This document shows, one piece after another, positions 1 through 4,869 of a stretch of 7,281 nucleotides of DNA. Below the pieces are notes generated by a model. It was not told the origin of the DNA and did not search any database. It worked only from the letters and a program-made list of their open reading frames with translations. Numbering within the stretch: the stretch's first letter is position 1; each line of letters starts with the position of its first letter. This stretch comes from Marinagarivorans sp. UBA5868 (GTDB lineage: Bacteria; Pseudomonadota; Gammaproteobacteria; Pseudomonadales; Cellvibrionaceae): positions 390 to 7,670 of the forward strand of contig DJFQ01000054.1 in NCBI GenBank assembly GCA_002432095.1. Direction: 5' to 3'. The position numbers were made by a program, and so were the translations under genes.

Positions 1-245
1 CCAGTAATAACGCCATACATGACTCGAGCTTCCGCTTCGGCGCCATCGTAGACGCTCGTGGCGACGAGCATAAATGCACAGGATGCAATGGTCACTAACG
101 GAAATGTCCGCAAACCTGCCCCGCGCGCCCTGCGCGATCCATGTTCGCGATTAATCGCAATCGGCAACGCGAGAAGGAACGCGATACCGAGTTGATAAAA
201 ATGATAAAAGATTACATTCAAGTCCAAGTCAAAATGTATTTGCAT
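1..245 (-). CDS. MgtC/SapB-family membrane protein, N-terminal part (cut by left edge)
   Basis: Partial gene: 81 complete codons are visible, starting at the ATG at 245-243, and the rest lies beyond base 1. The translation has a hydrophobic segment at about residues 10-31, a short basic cytoplasmic loop with the N-R-E element (32-34) and several arginines, then G-L-R-T (44-47) leading into a second hydrophobic segment (about 47-66), and the start of a third at R-V-M-Y-G-V-I-T. This follows the N-terminal pattern of MgtC/SapB proteins, where a membrane helix ends in an arginine/glutamate motif followed by a G-L-R-T/H helix. Family members are inner-membrane proteins linked to Mg2+ homeostasis, acid tolerance or control of the F-type ATPase; which of these applies here cannot be told. 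An in-frame TGA at 272-270 limits the start. A GGAG at 263-260 lies 14 nt upstream of the ATG, a long spacing, so translation may depend on the upstream gene. The family call is from pattern recognition, not a search. Confidence 0.82.
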   Translation of the reverse strand, partial: MQIHFDLDLNVIFYHFYQLGIAFLLALPIAINREHGSRRARGAGLRTFPLVTIASCAFMLVATSVYDGAEAEARVMYGVIT

Positions 246-269
246 AGATTCAAAAACATCTCCGTCCCG

Positions 270-713
270 TCAGCGCGCCACTGCGGACAATCTTGCCGCG
301 CCGTTGTGCGGTGGTAGCGCCACTATCGGCGTTCCCACCTTGTGAGCCCTATTGTGTAAATAGACTTGTTTTGCCAAAGCTAAGCTTGTTGTGCGCTTAT
401 ATTCATGCGGGTTGATGGTAAACGCAACGAAATCTCCTATTGCGTGCCCGAGAGCATTTTTCAAGTGATAGATTCGCCAAGGTGTAACGCTGCTGCGGTT
501 ATCCACTAAAAGATCGACATACCGTGCACCCAGTTGTTTAACATCGGCGCAGCGTAAGTCAGCAATTTCCTCGTCACTCATTACTTGCTGAAATTCGCCA
601 ATTGCATCCTGCCAACGCTTTAGCGTATTTTTCTTTACGAGCTTTTCTTGCCAAACTGATTCGAGAAATCCGAAAAAATTGTGCAGTGAAAAACGTGTTT
701 TTTTGCTGATCAT
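270..713 (-). CDS. Small protein resembling a lone tyrosine-recombinase core-binding (SAM-like) domain, 147 aa
   Basis: Function unknown. The start chosen is the ATG at 713-711 because GGGGAG lies 7 nt upstream; an in-frame ATG at 758 would add 15 residues but places that Shine-Dalgarno sequence inside the gene. Residues about 8-105 look like a helical core-binding domain of phage-integrase type: an opening F-F-G-F-L-E helix, T-L-K-R-W-Q-D-A-I (30-38), an acidic turn with S-D-E-E (46-49) and A-D-V (56-58), Y-V-D-L-L (65-69), then a helix containing L-K-N-A (84-87) and a closing F-V-x-F-T-I-N-P (95-102). The catalytic domain with its R-H-R-Y residues is absent: only about 40 residues follow, basic and then P/A-rich. 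It is therefore unlikely to recombine DNA; DNA binding is an inference. It may be a truncated relative of longer proteins with this N-terminal fold. The stop lies 24 nt before the mgtC-like start, suggesting co-transcription. Confidence 0.72.
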   Translation of the reverse strand: MISKKTRFSLHNFFGFLESVWQEKLVKKNTLKRWQDAIGEFQQVMSDEEIADLRCADVKQLGARYVDLLVDNRSSVTPWRIYHLKNALGHAIGDFVAFTINPHEYKRTTSLALAKQVYLHNRAHKVGTPIVALPPHNGAARLSAVAR

Positions 714-720
714 GGCAACT

Positions 721-726
721 CTCCCC
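721..726 (-). promoter_or_regulatory. Shine-Dalgarno site that fixes the start of the 147-aa gene
   Basis: On the minus strand this reads GGGGAG, 7 nt before the ATG at 713-711. It is a strong match to the 16S rRNA tail with normal spacing, and it decides between this ATG and the upstream in-frame ATG at 758. Confidence 0.75.
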
Positions 727-836
727 GTAGCAGGCAAAGTGTTTTTACAACATCTCAACCTGTGCTCTTGGTATCAATGATTAGCATCAGAGCAACTAGC
801 GCGCCAAATGAAACAGTTGTTGGAGAACTGCAAAAC

Positions 837-858
837 AAATGTGTACACAATCACAAAA
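837..858 (-). promoter_or_regulatory. CRP-like binding site candidate upstream of the 147-aa/mgtC-like operon
   Basis: On the plus strand the 22 bases read AAATGTGT, then ACACAA, then TCACAAAA. Against the CRP consensus half sites TGTGA and TCACA with a 6-base spacer, this gives TGTG plus one mismatch and a complete TCACA. A weak minus-strand promoter can be drawn downstream: -35 TTGGCG (807-802), 16-bp spacer, -10 GCTAAT (785-780). That would put the site near -74, within the range of class I activation. The -35/-10 pair is poor and the assignment is inferred from sequence only. The rest of the gene-free stretch 714-1001 holds the deaD terminator (961-990) and a purine-rich tract (895-950); I see no gene in it. 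Confidence 0.33.
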
Positions 859-894
859 ATCTGGGATTTAGCAAACCTGTAAGCTCCGCTGGGA

Positions 895-950
895 CCAGAT
901 AAGGCTGTAAAAAAGGTAGGAAAAAAGCAAAAAGCGGAAAAAAGCAGAGG
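895..950 (-). other. Long polypurine/polypyrimidine tract downstream of the deaD terminator
   Basis: The plus strand is almost entirely purine, with repeated AAAAAAGC or AAAAAGCG units; the transcript leaving deaD would read as a U- and C-rich, G-poor stretch of about 55 nt. Such a composition suits Rho loading or a backup termination zone behind the hairpin at 961-990. It is noncoding as far as I can see: the 66-codon open frame across it is hydrophobic only because of the T-rich strand. Confidence 0.5.
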
Positions 951-960
951 CTTAAAGTGC

Positions 961-990
961 AAAACCGGCATCACCGAAAGATGCCGGTTT
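961..990 (-). terminator. Rho-independent terminator of deaD
   Basis: A perfect 10-bp stem (AAACCGGCAT at 962-971 and ATGCCGGTTT at 981-990) encloses a 9-nt loop. It lies 11 nt beyond the deaD stop codon on the minus strand. With base 961, the descending arm ends in four T residues. The U-tract is short, but the T-rich tract starting a few bases further on may help. Confidence 0.82.
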
Positions 991-1001
991 GCAGGTGCAG
1001 G

Positions 1002-2765
1002 TCAATAGCGGCGTTTCTCGCCTTTATTTTTGCTCTTTCCCTTCGGTTCGCCAGATTCACTTTTGGCGGAAAAGCGCTCATTGGATCCCTTGGGTTTTCG
1101 TTCTTTGCCGCCGCCACCAACCAGCGACAGATTAAGTTGCTTCTGGCAAACCCAGGTCTTTTGCAAAATTCGCTGAACTTCTTTTGGCATCCCTTTGGGC
1201 AAATCCACGGTACAGTGATCGTCGTGAATTTTAATATGGCCAATAAATTCGCTGTCGATGCCCGCTTCGTTAGCAATAGCGCCGACGAGATCTCCAGGGC
1301 GGACACCATCTTGCCGTCCCACTTCAACCCGATAAGTCTCCAGATCAACATCCAGCTCTCTATTAGACTTTTTCCGTTTCTCTTTTTTTGCGGGTTTTGC
1401 TCCGCGCTCCTGGCTGACGAAATCTGATTCGTGGCGCGTCTCGCGCTCCTTTAACAGCAGCGGCTGATCACCTTGGTACAGGCAGGCCAGCGCGGCAGCG
1501 ACACTCAGCGGATCGCTGTCGTTTTCGCGACAGAAATCTTCAATCAGCGATTGAAAAAATCCCAGATCTTCAGCGGCTAATGTGTCCTGGATTCTCTGCC
1601 GGAAGCGGACCACTCGTTGCTCGTTGATATCCGCCTCGGATGGGAGCTTCATCGGCTGAATGACCTGTCCGGTAGCTTTTTCGATGGCTTGCAGCATACG
1701 AACTTCGCGTTTGGCAACAAACAGAATTGCCTCCCCGGTGCGCCCCGCGCGGCCAGTGCGACCAATACGATGAACGTATGCTTCGGTATCGTACGGAATA
1801 TCATAATTAAGAACATGGCTAATACGATCCACATCCAGACCCCGGGCAGCCACATCTGTGGCGACGAGTATGTCGATCTGGCCGTTCTTCAATTTGTCGA
1901 CCGTGCGCTCGCGGACATTCTGCGCAATATCTCCATTGAGCGCTGCAGCGCTGTAGCCACGAGCTTCAAGTTTTTCCGCCAGCTCCACTGTAGTCGTTTT
2001 GGTGCGCACAAAAATGATCATCGCATCGAACGTTTCAACTTCAAGAATCCGCGTAATCGCATCCAACTTGTGCAGCCCACTCACCGGCCAATAGCGTTGG
2101 CGAATGGTTTCCGCCGTAGTGGTTTTCACCTCGATTTTGACGTGTTCGGGATTATTCAAATAAGTATTGGCAACCTTGGCGATTGCTTTAGGCATAGTGG
2201 CAGAAAAAAGTGCAATCTGCCGATCACTAGGGGTGTGACTCAAAATCCACTCGACATCGTCGATAAATCCCATACGCAGCATTTCATCCGCTTCGTCCAG
2301 CACCAGATGTTTAATGCGGTCCAGCTTGAGCGTCCCTTTGCGCATGTGATCCATCACGCGACCCGGCGTACCCACTATTACTTGAACCCCGCGCTTGAGC
2401 GCTTGAATTTGTTTGTCGTAGGCCTGCCCACCGTAAATCGGCAGGATATGAAAGTCAGAAAGGAAGTGCGCATAAGTCTGAAATGCTTCCGCCACCTGAA
2501 TTGCCAGCTCCCGGGTTGGTGCCAGCACCAATACTTGAGGATGGCGTTGGCGCAGATCCAACTGCTGCAGAATCGGTAGGGCAAACGCTGCGGTTTTACC
2601 GGTTCCGGTCTGCGCCTGCCCCAGCACATCCCGCCCGTTCAACAGCGGGGGAATTCCCATGGCCTGGATCGGCGACGGAGTTTCGTAGCCGACTTGCCGC
2701 AACGCCTGCAGCAAAGGTTGCGAAAGCCCCAGTTGTTCAAAGGTCGGGCTGATGTGGGTACTCAT
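1002..2765 (-). CDS. deaD: DEAD-box ATP-dependent RNA helicase DeaD/CsdA, 587 aa
   Basis: Cytoplasmic RNA helicase that unwinds short RNA duplexes using ATP; DeaD/CsdA acts in 50S ribosome assembly, mRNA decay and translation, especially in the cold. All signature motifs are intact: Q motif (F9, Q34), motif I A-Q-T-G-T-G-K-T (51-58), Ia P-T-R-E-L-A (83-88), Ib T-P-G-R (133-136), II D-E-A-D (157-160), III S-A-T (188-190), IV around I-I-F-V-R-T-K (250-256), V A-T-D-V-A-A-R-G-L-D (302-311) and VI H-R-I-G-R-T-G-R-A-G-R (332-342). A helical dimerisation-like region follows (about 370-445), then a lysine-rich linker (about 457-470), a DbpA/CsdA-type RNA-binding domain (about 476-548, with R-V-E-V-G-R-x-D-G-V and L-P-K-G-M-P) and a basic tail. 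That second domain separates it from RhlB, RhlE and SrmB. The length is slightly below that of E. coli DeaD (629 aa), mainly through a shorter tail. An AGGA (2777-2774) sits 8 nt before the start codon. It has its own promoter and terminator. Confidence 0.96.
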   Translation of the reverse strand: MSTHISPTFEQLGLSQPLLQALRQVGYETPSPIQAMGIPPLLNGRDVLGQAQTGTGKTAAFALPILQQLDLRQRHPQVLVLAPTRELAIQVAEAFQTYAHFLSDFHILPIYGGQAYDKQIQALKRGVQVIVGTPGRVMDHMRKGTLKLDRIKHLVLDEADEMLRMGFIDDVEWILSHTPSDRQIALFSATMPKAIAKVANTYLNNPEHVKIEVKTTTAETIRQRYWPVSGLHKLDAITRILEVETFDAMIIFVRTKTTTVELAEKLEARGYSAAALNGDIAQNVRERTVDKLKNGQIDILVATDVAARGLDVDRISHVLNYDIPYDTEAYVHRIGRTGRAGRTGEAILFVAKREVRMLQAIEKATGQVIQPMKLPSEADINEQRVVRFRQRIQDTLAAEDLGFFQSLIEDFCRENDSDPLSVAAALACLYQGDQPLLLKERETRHESDFVSQERGAKPAKKEKRKKSNRELDVDLETYRVEVGRQDGVRPGDLVGAIANEAGIDSEFIGHIKIHDDHCTVDLPKGMPKEVQRILQKTWVCQKQLNLSLVGGGGKERKPKGSNERFSAKSESGEPKGKSKNKGEKRRY

Positions 2766-2775
2766 GACGGAAATC

Positions 2776-2821
2776 CTGTAAGTTCAAAAAAGCTGTAAGT
2801 TCAAAATGCTGTGATTCTAAA
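2776..2821 (-). repeat. Three-copy short direct repeat in the deaD leader
   Basis: Two identical 14-bp copies (plus strand CTGTAAGTTCAAAA) lie at 2776-2789 and 2793-2806, and a degenerate third copy (CTGTGATTCTAAA) at 2809-2821, giving a period of 16-17 bp. In the mRNA the unit is UUUUGAACUUACAG, and the copy nearest the gene runs directly into the AGGA Shine-Dalgarno sequence. This could be a protein-binding array, an RNA regulatory element or a simple tandem duplication; the sequence does not decide. Confidence 0.85.
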
Positions 2822-2868
2822 GGCAAGGATGGGGGACATCGTGTGCCGAGGCATAGAAAGGGGGGCGA

Positions 2869-2897
2869 ATTATACAGAGAAAGCGGTGCCGTGTCCG
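2869..2897 (-). promoter_or_regulatory. Sigma-70 promoter for deaD
   Basis: Minus strand: -35 CGGACA (2897-2892; four of six match TTGACA), exactly 17 bp of spacer, and a perfect -10 TATAAT (2874-2869). Transcription would begin near 2862, leaving a leader of about 97 nt. The discriminator after the -10 reads TCGCCCCC and is very GC-rich, a feature associated with promoters repressed by ppGpp; that regulatory reading is inference. Confidence 0.78.
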
Positions 2898-2935
2898 TTT
2901 TTTAACCGCTCCGCCACCGGCTCTTAAGTAGAAGT

Positions 2936-2960
2936 AGTAGGCGGGTCAAGTAGGCGGGTC
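2936..2960. repeat. Tandem 12-bp repeat at the 3' end of the oxygenase gene
   Basis: AGTAGGCGGGTC occurs at 2936-2947 and again at 2949-2960, offset by 13 bp. The oxygenase stop codon (TGA at 2948-2946) lies at the junction, so the duplication spans the last codons and the first noncoding bases. It is probably a small slippage duplication. Confidence 0.8.
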
Positions 2961-3593
2961 GGCTTGCGCGGCGGTGGAGCCATTGACTCGAAACCATCCG
3001 GCAACACTTTTGCGCTCGCGCACGGCCGGCAGCACTTCATGGGGAAATTCTTCACTGAGAAACAGCACCAGCATCCCTAATAACGGCGCCACGGTTTGTA
3101 ACGTCGTGCCGGTTTCTGGGTGGTAGATGACCAGTTCACCGCCCTGCCCTGGCTGCCAGTCTGGATTCAAATAGGTCACCAGCGACAACCGTCGATTGGA
3201 CTGGCCGCGAAACGCATCCAGGTGAGTGCGATAAAAATCCCCCGGCTCGTAAACCGCAAGATGGCTTTCAAACGAAAACAGTCCGAGAAACAAGCGTCTA
3301 TTTAAGTATCGCTGTAAATCGGCAGCCCAGATAAGCCAGGGTTCAGCCAGCGGATCGCCTTCATCAATCCATGCAATTTTGTCCCGACGCAACGTCTGGT
3401 TGTGGCTTTGCTCGGGGCCACGCCCCACACTCGCTGCATAAAAACGCTCGCTGACCTGATCTTCCAAGCGTTGCAGACACTCGCTGACTCTGGCCGGTGT
3501 CCCGTTAGGCAGCACCACATACCCGTCTTTTTCCAACGCGCTGGCGATGGTTTCAAAAAGTATCTCCGCGACCGGCTCATGCTCAATAGGCAT
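2946..3593 (-). CDS. 2-oxoglutarate/Fe(II)-dependent oxygenase (prolyl-4-hydroxylase-like), 215 aa
   Basis: Predicted cytoplasmic dioxygenase that couples oxidation of 2-oxoglutarate to hydroxylation of an unknown substrate. The iron-binding facial triad is visible as H124-L-D126 (context Y-R-T-H-L-D) and the distal H185 (context F-P-H-E-V). R194, nine residues further on in R-K-S-V-A-G-W-F-R, is in the usual place for the arginine that holds the 2-oxoglutarate carboxylate. The core also has the expected V-x-Y-E-P-G-D-F strand ahead of the triad (114-120), L-V-T-Y-L-N (138-143) and G-G-E-L-V-I-Y (151-157). The closest broad group is the SM-20/prolyl 4-hydroxylase superfamily; the N-terminal 80 residues are not diagnostic. 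There is no signal peptide or membrane segment. The ATG at 3593 has only a weak Shine-Dalgarno sequence (GGG 8 nt upstream). It lies downstream of the antiporter's terminator and upstream of the deaD promoter, so it is probably a single-gene unit; no good promoter is evident. Confidence 0.91.
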   Translation of the reverse strand: MPIEHEPVAEILFETIASALEKDGYVVLPNGTPARVSECLQRLEDQVSERFYAASVGRGPEQSHNQTLRRDKIAWIDEGDPLAEPWLIWAADLQRYLNRRLFLGLFSFESHLAVYEPGDFYRTHLDAFRGQSNRRLSLVTYLNPDWQPGQGGELVIYHPETGTTLQTVAPLLGMLVLFLSEEFPHEVLPAVRERKSVAGWFRVNGSTAAQADPPT

Positions 3594-3604
3594 ATTACAG
3601 ACCC

Positions 3605-3626
3605 AAAAAAGCCGGGCGGACCCGGC
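3605..3626 (-). terminator. Rho-independent terminator of the antiporter gene
   Basis: The 6-bp all-G/C stem GCCGGG/CCCGGC (3611-3616 and 3621-3626) with a 4-nt loop is followed on the minus strand by six T residues (3610-3605) and then GGG. It lies 27 nt past the antiporter stop and ends only 11 nt before the ATG of the oxygenase gene, so it may also affect expression of that gene. Confidence 0.82.
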
Positions 3627-3653
3627 ATAAAAATCGCGAATGATAGGCGTTAC

Positions 3654-4625
3654 TCAGATAAATACGCTGCTGGCGAGATAAACGTTGTAGCCGACATAAC
3701 ACGCCAACAGCGCAATACCCTCGTAGCGACTGATCTTACCGGGGCGGCCGCGCCAACCGTAGCACACGATAAAGAGCGACAAAGTTAATAAACCCATCAC
3801 CAACAAATCACGACTGATGACTTCCGCGCCCACCGCCATTGGCGAGATGGTGCCTGCGATGCCCACTACGGCCAATGTATTAAACAGATTGGAACCAATC
3901 ACGTTGCCCAAGGCGATGTCGTGCTCGCCTTTACGGGTGGCGGCGATTGACGACGCCAGCTCCGGCAAAGAAGTACCCACCGCTACAATCGTCAAACCGA
4001 TGATCAGGTCGCTCACCCCAAGGCTCTGCGCGATAGAAACCGCACCCCACACTAATAAGCGCGAACTTGCGACCAACAACACCAAACCCACTACCAACCA
4101 GAACACAGCTTTGCCTAAGGGCATGGCGTGTTCATTTAGCGATTTCTCCATTTCGCCGTCCAGAGCGTCACCTTTATTACGCAAGCCTTGAAAAATCGTC
4201 CATCCCATAATGCCGGCGAAAACCCCCAGAAGTATCCACGCGTCCACGCGGCTGAGGTCGCGATCCCATAGCTGCCACACAGCCAGGACGGTAACCGCCG
4301 CCAAAATCGGCAGCTCTTTGCGCAACACTTGGGACTGTACGGCGATTGGGCTGATCACCGCAGTGACGCCCAGAATTAACGCGATATTGGTGATGTTGGA
4401 GCCGTAGGCGTTGCCAAGAGCAATGCCAGGATTACCCTGAGATGCTGCCAGCGCGGAAACCACCATTTCCGGCGCCGAGGTGCCAAACCCCACAATCACC
4501 ATACCGATCAACAGTGCAGGCATACCGAAGTGGCGTGCCGTGGCCGCAGCGCCATCAACAAACCGGTCGGCACTCCACACCAGCAAAGCCAGGCCGGCGA
4601 CGACTGCAAGAAGAGGCAGGAGCAT
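3654..4625 (-). CDS. YrbG-type calcium/sodium antiporter (CaCA superfamily), 323 aa
   Basis: Inner-membrane cation antiporter expected to export Ca2+ in exchange for Na+ or H+. The two inverted alpha repeats that define the family are clear. Alpha-1 has G-F-G-T-S-A-P-E (46-53) and G-N-A-Y-G-S-N (71-77); alpha-2 has A-V-G-T-S-L-P-E (215-222) and G-N-V-I-G-S-N (240-246). The conserved glutamates E53 and E222 are the cation-binding residues in this superfamily. About ten hydrophobic segments can be drawn, with a charged cytoplasmic loop at about 146-168. The length matches E. coli YrbG (about 325 aa), but the neighbours differ: no kdsD/kdsC/lpt genes are here, so I do not assign that symbol. The ATG at 4625 has only a weak GGA six bases upstream. 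It is transcribed divergently from the RND gene and ends at the hairpin at 3605-3626. Confidence 0.94.
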   Translation of the reverse strand: MLLPLLAVVAGLALLVWSADRFVDGAAATARHFGMPALLIGMVIVGFGTSAPEMVVSALAASQGNPGIALGNAYGSNITNIALILGVTAVISPIAVQSQVLRKELPILAAVTVLAVWQLWDRDLSRVDAWILLGVFAGIMGWTIFQGLRNKGDALDGEMEKSLNEHAMPLGKAVFWLVVGLVLLVASSRLLVWGAVSIAQSLGVSDLIIGLTIVAVGTSLPELASSIAATRKGEHDIALGNVIGSNLFNTLAVVGIAGTISPMAVGAEVISRDLLVMGLLTLSLFIVCYGWRGRPGKISRYEGIALLACYVGYNVYLASSVFI

Positions 4626-4650
4626 AAAAAATCCATGAGAACATTGATGA

Positions 4651-4685
4651 GGCGGCTATTGTACAAGCCGCCGAATCTGGCACAA
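4651..4685 (-). promoter_or_regulatory. Antiporter promoter with an inverted repeat around the -10 box
   Basis: Minus strand: -35 TTGTGC (4685-4680; weak), 16-bp spacer, -10 TACAAT (4663-4658; five of six). The -10 lies in the 8-nt centre of a perfect 7-bp inverted repeat, GGCGGCT (4651-4657) and AGCCGCC (4666-4672). Transcription would begin near 4651, leaving about 25 nt before the ATG. A palindrome in this position is typical of a repressor operator; no particular regulator can be named. Confidence 0.5.
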
Positions 4686-4774
4686 GCGCGAATCTGCTCA
4701 CTCGCTTTGTTCAACAAATTTTCAATAAAACTCGTTTTGAATCCTCATGTCGGCGCACGGTAGCACCCCGGGGC

Positions 4775-4804
4775 TTGCTTCGCTGTGATGTTTTCGCTTA
4801 TAAA
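4775..4804 (+). promoter_or_regulatory. Candidate promoter for the RND exporter gene
   Basis: -35 TTGCTT (4775-4780; three of six), 18-bp spacer, -10 TATAAA (4799-4804; five of six). The predicted start is near 4811, giving a leader of roughly 59 nt. The -35 is weak, which would fit an activated or low-level promoter. Confidence 0.42.
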
Positions 4805-4812
4805 TTCACGCC

Positions 4813-4831
4813 GTTTATTTACAGCGTAAAC
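4813..4831 (+). promoter_or_regulatory. Inverted repeat at the likely transcription start of the RND gene (possible operator)
   Basis: The sequence GTTTA-TTTAC-AGC-GTAAA-C contains a perfect 5-bp inverted repeat TTTAC/GTAAA around a 3-bp centre (4818-4830), and outer arms GTTTA/TAAAC (4813-4817 and 4827-4831). Its position just downstream of the candidate -10 would suit a dimeric repressor such as a TetR-type protein. No regulator gene is visible in the window. Confidence 0.35.
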
Positions 4832-4869
4832 TTACAACACTTACGTTAACTTCAATCAGGGACTTTACC

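Noticed and set aside
714..758. 15-codon upstream extension of the 147-aa gene to an ATG at 758
   Set aside because: The strong GGGGAG lies inside this extension and points to the ATG at 713. The extra residues look unlike the rest of the protein.
774..974. 66-codon minus-strand frame between deaD and the 147-aa gene
   Set aside because: Its start is in the terminator and its hydrophobic residues come from the T-rich tract. No Shine-Dalgarno sequence or family pattern is seen.
957..1427. 156-codon plus-strand open frame over the deaD 3' end and terminator
   Set aside because: It starts inside the terminator hairpin, lies opposite the helicase RNA-binding domain, and has no ribosome binding site or family resemblance.
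1617..2579. 320-codon open frame on the plus strand, opposite deaD
   Set aside because: It lies entirely within the helicase gene, the translation has no recognisable domain, and the helicase motifs on the other strand are complete. It is a shadow frame.
2879..2922. GC-rich inverted segments with a T-run downstream of the oxygenase gene as a terminator
   Set aside because: Only short, imperfect stems can be drawn, and the T-run orientation suits the plus strand, not the oxygenase transcript. The stretch is better explained by the deaD promoter.
4766..4773. CCCCGGGG palindrome as a possible terminator between the divergent genes
   Set aside because: There is no loop, no stem extension and no T-run; both flanking genes point away from it, so no terminator is needed.
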